From Paenibacillus kribbensis (lineage in GTDB: Bacteria; Bacillota; Bacilli; Paenibacillales; Paenibacillaceae): a stretch of 64,000 nucleotides of DNA. The notes beneath the pieces are model-generated. The model ran no database searches, had not been told where the DNA came from, and saw only the letters and a list, made by a program, of their open reading frames with translations. The stretch lies in contig NZ_CP020028.1 of the NCBI RefSeq assembly GCF_002240415.1, forward strand, positions 2,877,501 to 2,941,500. Reading direction: 5' to 3'. Shown piece after piece: positions 28,701-37,217 of the stretch. Each line of letters begins with the position of its first letter. Positions within the stretch are counted from its first letter, which is position 1. The position numbers and the translations under genes are program-made.

Positions 28701-29133
28701 CCTCATTTTCCGTCAGCTTATAATTAACAGGACCGAAGGTGTTCGGACGATGATGCTGTGGCCAGTTGAACTCGATGCCTCCCGAAATCCAGGGTCCAGC
28801 CAGGCCAACGAGTGCAGGCTTAATGACCTGATTGTAATAAACAAAATCGTAATTATTCGTTTTGTCAAGAGCCCGGTAAATCCGTCCCCCGAGCTCAGGC
28901 ATGATCTGGATTTGTACATATTCATTCTCCAGAAAGACCATTCTGTAGTCACGTAACTGCTTCTCATTATTAATTTTGTCAATCACTGGATGCGGATACA
29001 CACGCCCCGAGCTGCCTTGATACACCCGTTTCTCCAGAAACATAGGGTTCTTGTCAGGCTCACCAACTCCATATGTCGGAATTTGGACGGTCTCTTCCCA
29101 TATTTTCACCTTGGAGACGGAGATGTTCAACAC
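25762..29133 (-). CDS. DUF5107 and tetratricopeptide-repeat protein
   Basis: A protein of about 1123 residues. Residues 1 to about 370 match DUF5107, a mutarotase-like beta-sandwich (L-G-G-R-I-Y-R-A-L, G-G-I-E-F-N-W-P-Q-H-H-R-P). The rest, from about residue 480, is a long array of TPR helices (for example Y-L-G-C-A-Y-R-K-L-G-K). Such proteins occur beside glycoside hydrolases in soil bacteria. The fold and His/Glu-rich pocket suggest sugar binding or hydrolysis, while the TPRs suggest a partner protein. No signal peptide. The start codon is a GTG at 29133 or a TTG at 29130 after GAGGAG; I prefer the GTG. The function is open. Confidence 0.75.
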   Translation of the reverse strand: MLNISVSKVKIWEETVQIPTYGVGEPDKNPMFLEKRVYQGSSGRVYPHPVIDKINNEKQLRDYRMVFLENEYVQIQIMPELGGRIYRALDKTNNYDFVYYNQVIKPALVGLAGPWISGGIEFNWPQHHRPNTFGPVNYKLTENEDGSATAWVSEIDRMYGTKMAAGFMLHPNRAYIEIKVQLYNPTPEPQTFLWWANPAVAVNEHTQSVFPPDVTAVLDHGKRDVSRFPIATGIYYKMDYSEGVDISRYKNIPVPTSYMAYKSDYNFVGGYDHALQAGLLHVANHHISPGKKQWTWGKGEFGKAWDRNLTDEDGPYIELMTGVYTDNQPDFSWLHPYEEKSFSQYFMPYKNIGVVKNASIHAAVNLEIDRTAELAEVLVYVTSPFPNVLVELCSPRRVYLQELVHLAPEHTFAKQVTIAAEDEDHELQLTVRDENGRLLISYQPQKPKVEPLPDAASPLPEPAQIKTNEELYLAGQHLEQYRHATFEPEAYYTEGLNRDSEDSRIHIAYGTLLLRRGLYSESEKHFRQAMIRLTTRNSNPYDGEVFYQLGLSLKHQGRLEEAYSAFYKSVWSAAWQDAGYFLLAQIACEKGDYEEALELTERSLIRNSRNYKVRNLKAALLRKLDQHDAALRFCEETLQLDMTDFTAYHEMILSLQALGRAAVATEVTAELFKLMRSDAHNYMAVAADYAAAGLYEEAVDVLEDAPAQARNYPMVHYVQAYCCAQLGRSQDSNRALVLAAATPPDYCFPNSLLELDALEFAIRMNQDDARARYYLGNWLYDKKRYTDAIAAWEASRTTDSTFSVVHRNLALGYFNKLGQPEKARQALEKAFDCNRTDARILYELDQLYKKVSVQPEARLNMLAAHLDVVTRRDDLYLEYVTLHNTLGQYETASLLLKQRIFHPWEGGEGKVTSQYVLAMVELAKIDLQTGKFDQAVERLKQALLYPENLGEGKLHGAQENHIYYYLGCAYRKLGKENEARESFTVASLGLEEPASAIYYNDQPPEMIFYQGLARQLLGQTKEARSRFNKLIDYADKHLFDDVKIDYFAVSLPDFLVFEDDLNMRNRIHCNYMKALGLLGLGQQQEAEHHFEFVLQLEPHHQGALIHLKPNDLIMTTNEGGTLG

Positions 29134-29276
29134 GATCACTCCTCAACTCATGTAATGGCTTTCATGAATAAAAGTTTACAAGAGCATAAGCAGTTGCACA
29201 ATTAACGATCTCCTGTTTATGATGGACTATACACTTATTTTTTTATGAAAAGGTTATAGAAGAAAGGCAGATCACG

Positions 29277-30158
29277 ATGGATAAAAAAGACGCAGGATTT
29301 GAACGGGAGAAGCTGTATGTGCTCCCCGCTTATATTGTGGATGAATTAAAATCGCATGCACTTACGAGGGACGGGCATATTACAGACATTGGCTATTTCC
29401 CACAGGCCCGCCATCATTTTCGTGAAAGACCTCAAGGCTGCAATTCTCATATTTTCATCTACTGCGCCAGCGGCAGAGGGTGGATTCAGATGCGAGATCA
29501 AGGCGTCATATCTATGACTGAGCAAAGTTTTGCCTATATCCCCATGGATGTGCCGCATGCGTACGGAGCAGATGAAAATGATCCTTGGACCATATATTGG
29601 TTTCACTTGAGAGGGGAACAGATTGGAGAATTTATAGCTCTGCTGGAGCCATTCAAACCTTGTATATCTCTGCTGCCCGGAGACGAGGCAAAGCTGCTGG
29701 AGTTATTTCATCAATGCTATGACCTGCTCGTGGACAAACCCTATTCTGTCATCCATCAGGTACAGGTCTCTCAAAGCATCCGTTACCTGCTGAGTTTTGT
29801 TGCGTCCGTAGCCGTCCGCAAGCAGGACAGCAAAACTCAGAGATATATCGACAAAGCGACCCGCTATATGAGTGAACATCTGGAATCCACGATCACTGTA
29901 GAAGAGCTTAGCCGGCACATCCAGATATCGAAGCAGCATTTGAACTTTATATTCAAGCAATCTACCAGCTACTCACCGATTGATTATTTCCTGCGTATGA
30001 AAATGCAGCGTGCGGGGCAACTGTTGGACCTGACAAGTGACTCTATTAAAGAAATCGCCGCAGCACTTGGCTTTCAAGATCCCTATTATTTTTCAAGATT
30101 GTTCAAAAAAATAATAGGCTGTTCTCCTACCAGCTACCGCAACCAGTTGAAGGGGTAA
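29277..30158 (+). CDS. AraC-family transcriptional regulator
   Basis: A 293-residue regulator with an N-terminal AraC-type arabinose-binding-like cupin (P-M-D-V-P-H-A-Y and the W-T-I-Y-W-F-H-L pattern, about residues 30-160). Its C-terminal pair of helix-turn-helices (about 195-290) ends in D-P-Y-Y-F-S-R-L-F-K-K-I-I-G-C-S-P-T. It is divergent from the DUF5107/GH operon across 143 bases and most likely activates it when the cognate sugar is present. Confidence 0.9.
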   Translation: MDKKDAGFEREKLYVLPAYIVDELKSHALTRDGHITDIGYFPQARHHFRERPQGCNSHIFIYCASGRGWIQMRDQGVISMTEQSFAYIPMDVPHAYGADENDPWTIYWFHLRGEQIGEFIALLEPFKPCISLLPGDEAKLLELFHQCYDLLVDKPYSVIHQVQVSQSIRYLLSFVASVAVRKQDSKTQRYIDKATRYMSEHLESTITVEELSRHIQISKQHLNFIFKQSTSYSPIDYFLRMKMQRAGQLLDLTSDSIKEIAAALGFQDPYYFSRLFKKIIGCSPTSYRNQLKG

Positions 30159-30273
30159 ATTCCTAACGCGTTAAACTGTTTACTGGGCTGCTGGCAATAA
30201 AGGCCCCAATCTGTTAATAAATTCTCTCCCCCTCTTCAAATAAAGACCGGAATTACAATGCAGAGACGAAAGG

Positions 30274-30322
30274 AAAACCGAAAGCATGGTCCCGCTCTAT
30301 GGAATCCATGCTTTCGGTTTTA
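30274..30322. terminator. Strong terminator after the araC-type gene
   Basis: AAACCGAAAGCATGG ... CCATGCTTTCGGTTT, a 15 bp perfect stem with a 16-base loop and T/A-rich ends on both sides. It can stop transcription from both directions. Confidence 0.75.
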
Positions 30323-30330
30323 TGTGAACA

Positions 30331-30432
30331 CTATTCTGTTTTCGGCTTACGTTTAATGCCATCAATACCAGATGGCTCTGCAATCGACGCAATTTTCTCC
30401 GTGTATCTCTCCCAAACTCCTAAGGTGTTATT
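30331..30432 (-). other. Orphan 3' coding tail before the terminator
   Basis: On the minus strand 33 open codons end at a TAG (30331-30333) just before the strong terminator. The translation (V-W-E-R-Y-T-E-K-I-A-S-I-A-E-P, then I-D-G-I-K-R-K-P-K) looks like the charged C terminus of a real protein. There is no start signal and a stop lies just upstream, within the end of the YczE-like gene. It could be what remains of a last gene of the cellobiose operon, or chance. Confidence 0.3.
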
Positions 30433-31058
30433 TTATTTCTCGATTTTTTTTGCAGCGGTATAAATAAAATCTTTTCAAGTAGCAAAGTTCCCGGCCCAGT
30501 TAAAGCAAAGGCAATAACGGTTCCGATGCCGACGATTCCCCCGAAAAAGAATCCGGTGCTTAAAAAGATAGCATCTACGCCTATTCTGCCGATATCATAC
30601 CTTAATCCAAATTTTGACTCTGTATATCGCAAAACAGCGTCTATAGCATACATGCCATTGCCAAATTTCATCAACAACACATAAGTGATGGAGTAACAAA
30701 AGTTAGCCAGGATGACGATCACTATTTTAATGAATAGAGATAAATCTGACAGCTCCATATGCGCAATAAACGGATGAATCCAATTAATGAATGGTCCGAC
30801 AAAAAAGGAATAAATCATCGACGAAAAACCTATAGATTTACGATTTAATAAAAGACCTGCAGCAAGAAGTACCATATTTACGAAAAAGCTTGTCAGACCT
30901 ACGCTCATTCCAGTACTTTTGTGCAATCCGTCCAATAAAACGGTTAATGTATCAGACCCTATATTGCACTCGATAAATAAATTAACGGCTAGAGCGGTAA
31001 GCACCATGGCAACGACCAAAATCATGAATCGTCCGCCAAATTTCAGATAAATAGGCAT
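30420..31058 (-). CDS. YczE/YitT-like integral membrane protein
   Basis: A 212-residue protein with five or six hydrophobic helices and the pattern G-S-D-T-L-T-V-L-L-D-G-L near the first loop, which is typical of the YczE/YyaS/YitT membrane family. The function is unknown; some members are linked to lipopeptide production or transport. It starts 10 nt after the GH1 gene, so it belongs to the cellobiose-type PTS operon. Confidence 0.75.
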   Translation of the reverse strand: MPIYLKFGGRFMILVVAMVLTALAVNLFIECNIGSDTLTVLLDGLHKSTGMSVGLTSFFVNMVLLAAGLLLNRKSIGFSSMIYSFFVGPFINWIHPFIAHMELSDLSLFIKIVIVILANFCYSITYVLLMKFGNGMYAIDAVLRYTESKFGLRYDIGRIGVDAIFLSTGFFFGGIVGIGTVIAFALTGPGTLLLEKILFIPLQKKSRNKITP

Positions 31059-31068
31059 TTACAAAACC

Positions 31069-32526
<1,458 letters not shown>

Positions 32527-32541
32527 TTATTTATTGATTAT

Positions 32542-32889
32542 TTATTTATTGGCCATTTCCAGTTGGATCAATCTCTGATTCAAACTCTCGAAAATATCAA
32601 TTAGCCGCTTGGCAATATTAATTTCACTATAGACCGTCATGAGCGTGTCTTGCGCATGGGCAAATAAAACGGAGTACTCTCCTTTTGCTCCTTCCGTTTC
32701 TTTTTGGATACAATTCGTTTGCACGCGATGAGCGATGACAATTTCCGCGTTGGCTAATTTCATTTTCTCCTTAGCGCTGTCAAAGTCGCTGTTTTCAATA
32801 TCCTTTAGGGCATCCGTACAATGTTTTCTTGCTTCCCCTGCGTGCAAAATGATTTGCATCGCATCTTGAGCTACTTGTTCCAAAGTCAT
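32542..32889 (-). CDS. PTS lactose/cellobiose-type EIIA
   Basis: A 115-residue, mostly helical phosphocarrier that passes phosphate from HPr to the EIIB subunit. The active His lies in V-L-F-A-H-A-Q-D-T-L-M; the usual motif is A-H-A-Q-D-H, so one nearby His is Thr here. It lies between the EIIC and GH1 genes with its own AAGGAG site. Confidence 0.9.
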   Translation of the reverse strand: MTLEQVAQDAMQIILHAGEARKHCTDALKDIENSDFDSAKEKMKLANAEIVIAHRVQTNCIQKETEGAKGEYSVLFAHAQDTLMTVYSEINIAKRLIDIFESLNQRLIQLEMANK

Positions 32890-32935
32890 AATAAAAATCT
32901 CCTTTATAGAGGTTGTTCAAAAAGCCATGAATAGA

Positions 32936-34165
32936 TTAATTGGTTTGTGGCAATTCTTTTTCAAGCTCTTGTTTCTCGTAGGTTTTGAAAAATGGATACC
33001 AAATCATCGTGGCTACCGCGACAACGATTAGCATCAGGATAATGCCTGTAATGGTTCCCGTTGTAATCCACGTCGAAATTGGAAAAGGAACGTACCACAT
33101 ATCGAAAACCACTTTCGGGATAGGACCAAAGTGAATGACTTTGGTTCCGATCCAAACGATCAACGGTAAAATTAAACCATTGATCCACATCGGTAGCATC
33201 ATAATGGGATTCCATACGATTGACCCAAACACTAAAGGCTCGTTGATATTAAAGATGGAAGGTACAAGACTTGCGCGTCCCAGTGCTTTTAGCTTGGTGC
33301 TTTTAGAAAGCAGATGCATAATGGCCAGCGGCAACGTACAGGCCACACCGCCTACCCACAAGTATGCCGAATAAATCGTTTCGGCCGTTACGATATTGTG
33401 CGCCCCCGCGGTAGCGTTTGCCATAATGGCCGCCAGAAAAATCGGCTTGGTGACAGGGGTCAAAATCCAACTGGAAATCCCCATGGAATACAAGAAACAG
33501 CTGATAAACAGAATTAACATGAATCCCCAAGGTGTCTCTACCACGTTGGCCAACGGCATAAAAATATTTAAAATGATGTTGTATATATCAATATGAACGA
33601 GATCGACCAACACCCAGGCCAGAACGATAGTCACCCCAATGGGAAGCATGGAATCAAACCAGGATCTGACAAAGTCCGGGATGACGGAATCTTCTTTGAA
33701 AAAGGAAAATTTTCCGAACAGCCCCATGATATAACCGGTAATCATAGCGGCGATGATGGCAACGAACATGCCTCCGGTGCCCAAAGAACTATGAGTAAAA
33801 CCAACCGTACCATCCTTTACGACTTGAGGAGTTACGATGATCAAAAAAGTAACCAGGCTTGTACATCCGGCAATAAAACGCTGTTTTCTTAACTTCTTCT
33901 TTTCCATCAAATTAAACGGAATCAGGAAAGAAACCAACAGAGAAAGCATGCCCATCGTCCATCCGAACGGAACCCAAAAATCAGGGTAGTTTTTGATATG
34001 ATACACATCTCCAGGTATAGTCAGAAGACAAAATACCGATCCTAAAAGAATAAAAGGCAACAATTGCATGACAGAATCCTTAAGTGTGATGACCCATACA
34101 TTGTTATTGACTTTATTCATCTTGGGAGAGAAGTCGTTTTTCAGCCATTCTATTAATTTGTTCAT
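32936..34165 (-). CDS. PTS cellobiose-type EIIC permease
   Basis: A 409-residue membrane subunit that binds and moves the disaccharide. It has about ten helices and the family patterns L-L-P-F-I-L-L-G-S and N-I-N-E-P-L-V-F-G, the latter marking the sugar site of CelB/LicC proteins. The length is usual. It follows EIIB by 14 nt in the operon. Confidence 0.92.
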   Translation of the reverse strand: MNKLIEWLKNDFSPKMNKVNNNVWVITLKDSVMQLLPFILLGSVFCLLTIPGDVYHIKNYPDFWVPFGWTMGMLSLLVSFLIPFNLMEKKKLRKQRFIAGCTSLVTFLIIVTPQVVKDGTVGFTHSSLGTGGMFVAIIAAMITGYIMGLFGKFSFFKEDSVIPDFVRSWFDSMLPIGVTIVLAWVLVDLVHIDIYNIILNIFMPLANVVETPWGFMLILFISCFLYSMGISSWILTPVTKPIFLAAIMANATAGAHNIVTAETIYSAYLWVGGVACTLPLAIMHLLSKSTKLKALGRASLVPSIFNINEPLVFGSIVWNPIMMLPMWINGLILPLIVWIGTKVIHFGPIPKVVFDMWYVPFPISTWITTGTITGIILMLIVVAVATMIWYPFFKTYEKQELEKELPQTN

Positions 34166-34179
34166 TTTGGTTATCCCCT

Positions 34180-34506
34180 TTAACTGTTCAACTCACGCAG
34201 CAGATCATCTAAAGCGGCTTCCCCATCTAAAGTGGAATAATAAGAAGGCTTCATTAAGAGCACTTTGACATGGACATCTTTGGTAAGCTCTTCGATTTCA
34301 TCAACGATATAAGCCAAGTGGGGACCGACCAGCAAAGCATCGATATCATGGATATAATTCTCAATTTCCGCTTCACCTCTGGCTTTGATATCCATATTCA
34401 AGTTTCTCTTTTTAGCGGCCTTGCGAATATTGGCAGCCATAAAACCGGAACTTGCCCCGGACCCACAAACTAACAATACTTTTAACATTTTGCTTGAATT
34501 TTCCAT
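34180..34506 (-). CDS. PTS cellobiose-type EIIB
   Basis: A 108-residue cytoplasmic subunit that phosphorylates the incoming sugar. The phospho-Cys is Cys14 in L-L-V-C-G-S-G-A-S-S-G. It is the first gene of the operon; the ATG at 34506 follows AGGAGG. A palindromic cre-like site lies about 180 nt upstream. Confidence 0.92.
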   Translation of the reverse strand: MENSSKMLKVLLVCGSGASSGFMAANIRKAAKKRNLNMDIKARGEAEIENYIHDIDALLVGPHLAYIVDEIEELTKDVHVKVLLMKPSYYSTLDGEAALDDLLRELNS

Positions 34507-34527
34507 GGTAATCCTCCTTGCTTTTTT

Positions 34528-34672
34528 TGTGACTGTACATCGATAGAAGTTTTTCTTTAGATTAAAGAAAGAATAAGTTTTCAGCGGAGCTGAAGCTTTC
34601 TTTAATCGCAGGAAAAATTTCCGCTAAACGTGGTCTGTCTTCTGTGACTGTACATCGATAGAAGTTTTTCTT
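34528..34672. repeat. 30-bp direct repeat in the cel/licR control region
   Basis: A perfect 30-base direct repeat lies at 34528-34557 and 34643-34672; each copy starts TGTGACTGTACATCGATAGA. The 85 bases between include an AAGAAAG-rich stretch and the partly self-complementary AGCGGAGCTGAAGCTTTC. The unit is too long and exact for a simple operator pair; a duplicated leader or a remnant of a small mobile element is possible. Confidence 0.85.
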
Positions 34673-34684
34673 ATAATTCTGAAA

Positions 34685-34698
34685 TGATAGCGCTATCT
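34685..34698. promoter_or_regulatory. Palindromic cre-like site before the cel operon
   Basis: TGATAGCGCTATCT contains the perfect 12-base palindrome GATAGCGCTATC and matches 12 of 14 cre positions. It lies between the divergent cel operon and licR-type gene. Confidence 0.5.
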
Positions 34699-34791
34699 TT
34701 GTTACAACCAAACTATATTACAAATCTTAAAACAGGCTCAAATAAAAAACTGCACCCCTATGGTGCAACATTTTAAAGCGAGGGATCCTAA

Positions 34792-36699
34792 ATGAAAACG
34801 CAGTATATTGATCTAATTCAATACTTAACCGAAAACAGAAATGATTGGATTTCATCGAAAAGCCTGGCGGATAAATGCAACGTGTCCAAACGCACCATCA
34901 AATCTTATATAAGTGAGATCAATGCTATTCACAACGGGTTGATCCTATCGTCGAATAAAGGTTATAAGGTCAATACCGATCAAGTAAACAGGTTTCTAAC
35001 GAGTGAACAAAAAGCAATCCCGCAAACCCAATCCGAAAGAATGGCTTATATTCTGAAAAAACTGGTGCAAACCAATGAGCCCATTTATATTTACGATTTA
35101 AGCGACGCTCTGTTTATCAGCGAGTCAACGCTTAGACTTGATCTGAAGCTGATCAAAGAAAAGCTTGCCAAAAATAACTTGGAATTACAGTTGAGCAAGG
35201 ATCATATTCGGTTGCAAGGAAGAGAAAAAGATAAGCGCAAGCTAATGAGCAGTATTTTGTACGAAGAGGCCAACGGAAGTTTTATTGATATCGATAAAAT
35301 CAAAGGATTTTATAAAGAGCTAAATATCGATTACATTCGGGAAGTCGTCGTTGAAACCTTTTCTGCCCATCATTTTTTTACCAATGATTATTATTTAACC
35401 AATGTGATTATCCACATCACCATTGCATTGGACAGAATGAAACATGATTTTCAGTTTTTAAATAAGACCGTGAATTATAACGTCGACAACACCGCATATT
35501 TAATCGCCAAAGAAATCGCCTTTAAATTAGAATCGTATTTTCATGTAACCTATCCGGAAGAAGAAATCACCGATTTGGCGATCTTAATTTCGTGTAATGC
35601 GACCAATGTGAACTTTACGCAAATTGAAGTAAGCGATCTGGAAAATATCGCAGGGAGAGACTGTATTAATCTGGTTAGTGAAATAGCCATTGACTTGGAT
35701 AAATATTACTATATCAGTATTGCCGATTCTGATTTTATTACGCGTTTTACACTGCATGTAAAAAACCTTTTGATGAGATTAAAAAATCATCACTCAACGA
35801 AAAATCCATTAACGCATACGATAAAAAGAGAATGCCCGCTCATTTATGATTGCGCTGTTCATGCTTCACATGTGATTAAAGAAAAAACCGGTTATATCAT
35901 TAGTGATGATGAAATTGCTTATTTAGCTTTTCACCTAGGGTATGCCATCGAAATGCAACGGCAATCGAACGTAAAAATTTCGTGTACGGTACTGTTTCCG
36001 CTTTACTACAATATGAATGTGCAAATCATCAATAAATTACAGCAGTATTTTGGCGATGATATGTCGATACATTCGATTGTAACCGATGAGAGCGATTTGA
36101 ATTATGTAACAAGTGATTTTATTATTTCTTCTGCCCAATTGCATAAGATTCCGGAAGTCCCCTATGTCGTGATTACCCCATTTTTTATAGAAAGTGATCG
36201 GGAAAAAGTATCGAACAAAATATTTGAATTAAAAGAGCAAAAAAAGAAAAATCAATTTAAGATCCATTTAAAATCTTTCTTAGACGAAAGACATTTTTAC
36301 AACTCCACAGCATTGTCCGAGAAAGAAGATGTTTTACGTTTTATCTGTCAAATTATGAATCGGGATGGTTATACGGACGAAGATTTTTGGGGCAAAATCA
36401 TGGAACGGGAAGCCATGTCCTCTACTGCTTTCGGACACGTTGCCATCCCTCATGCGATAAAAATGGAATCTCACAAAACAGGCATGTTCATTTATTTGAA
36501 TCCGAATGGGATCAAATGGGATTCTTCGACCGTGAAAATTGTATTGTTACTCACCGTCAGCGGAGAGGATCGAAAAATATTCCGCGACGTATTCGATGCA
36601 TTGGCCACCATATTAACAGACGATAAAAATGTGAATCTATTGTCTTCTGCTCATAACTTCGACGATTTTATAAATAAATTAATCACTTGCTGGGAATAA
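34792..36699 (+). CDS. licR: BglG/LicR-type PRD transcriptional activator
   Basis: A 635-residue regulator with the usual LicR layout. Helix-turn-helix domains cover about residues 1-130 (W-I-S-S-K-S-L-A-D-K-C-N-V-S-K-R-T). PRD1 and PRD2 follow (about 165-390), with His residues that PTS proteins phosphorylate. An EIIB-like domain with Cys in I-S-C-T-V-L-F-P comes next, then a C-terminal EIIA domain with its active His554 in A-I-P-H-A. It is divergent from the cel-like PTS operon and should activate it when cellobiose-type sugars are transported. The symbol is given for similarity of architecture and context. Confidence 0.85.
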   Translation: MKTQYIDLIQYLTENRNDWISSKSLADKCNVSKRTIKSYISEINAIHNGLILSSNKGYKVNTDQVNRFLTSEQKAIPQTQSERMAYILKKLVQTNEPIYIYDLSDALFISESTLRLDLKLIKEKLAKNNLELQLSKDHIRLQGREKDKRKLMSSILYEEANGSFIDIDKIKGFYKELNIDYIREVVVETFSAHHFFTNDYYLTNVIIHITIALDRMKHDFQFLNKTVNYNVDNTAYLIAKEIAFKLESYFHVTYPEEEITDLAILISCNATNVNFTQIEVSDLENIAGRDCINLVSEIAIDLDKYYYISIADSDFITRFTLHVKNLLMRLKNHHSTKNPLTHTIKRECPLIYDCAVHASHVIKEKTGYIISDDEIAYLAFHLGYAIEMQRQSNVKISCTVLFPLYYNMNVQIINKLQQYFGDDMSIHSIVTDESDLNYVTSDFIISSAQLHKIPEVPYVVITPFFIESDREKVSNKIFELKEQKKKNQFKIHLKSFLDERHFYNSTALSEKEDVLRFICQIMNRDGYTDEDFWGKIMEREAMSSTAFGHVAIPHAIKMESHKTGMFIYLNPNGIKWDSSTVKIVLLLTVSGEDRKIFRDVFDALATILTDDKNVNLLSSAHNFDDFINKLITCWE

Positions 36700-36731
36700 A
36701 ACAATCTATTTGCCGCTGTGATGCTTTATAA

Positions 36732-36798
36732 AAAGAAACCCTTCTTTTGGTAATATAGAAGTGTCGAGCAACCATTACCAGAAAGAAGGGTTTCTTTG
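36732..36798. repeat. Inverted repeat downstream of licR, terminator-like
   Basis: AAAGAAACCCTTCTT (36732-36746) and AAGAAGGGTTTCTTT (36784-36798) pair perfectly, and TGGTAAT/ATTACCA extends the stem inside. The plus side continues T-rich. It can end licR transcription, but a stem of more than 20 bp resembles joined ends of an insertion element. Confidence 0.65.
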
Positions 36799-37217
36799 TT
36801 TATCCACAGATGCTGTAAATAATAGAACTTAACTCAATAAGGATTTCTCAAATTCGTCGATAAAGTCCTTCTTATTCAATTTAACGCGAAAGGCAGTAAT
36901 TGAGCCGATCTTCGAAACCATATAATGTTTTATCCAATTGATAACCTATCATTAGCCCTCACTAATGCTTCCTTTGGATTACCACAACGAATACAATTAG
37001 AAAAAAGTACAACAAGTTGGCCGTTTTACTTTATGTATTTTATGACCGAAAATTTTGTACACAATTCCCTATTAAATTCACTGTCCAGTATAGTTAATGG
37101 AACCTATGAAAACATTCAATGCATCTTTTTCTTCATTACAAGATTCATCTCCTGGATTGTTATTTCACTGATCGTAAGTTCATTGCTGGTAAGTTCATGA
37201 ATAGTGAGCTTGTTTAT
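36799..37217. other. Intergenic region with a 28-codon orphan frame
   Basis: No full gene is supported in this 419-base stretch. On the minus strand 36835-36921 reads M-V-S-K-I-G-S-I-T-A-F-R-V-K-L-N-K-K-D-F and ends E-F-E-K-S-Y; it looks protein-like but has no ribosome site. A 91-codon plus-strand frame (36925-37200) has poor composition and no start signal. Near 37175-37200 the decamer GTAAGTTCAT occurs twice. Confidence 0.35.

Noticed and set aside
28276-28956. Plus-strand frame of 226 codons opposite the DUF5107 gene
   Set aside because: The minus-strand protein is well conserved here; this is a mirror frame without gene signals.
36925-37200. Plus-strand frame of 91 codons, hydrophobic at its end
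   Set aside because: AT-rich intergenic composition, no ribosome site and no recognisable pattern.
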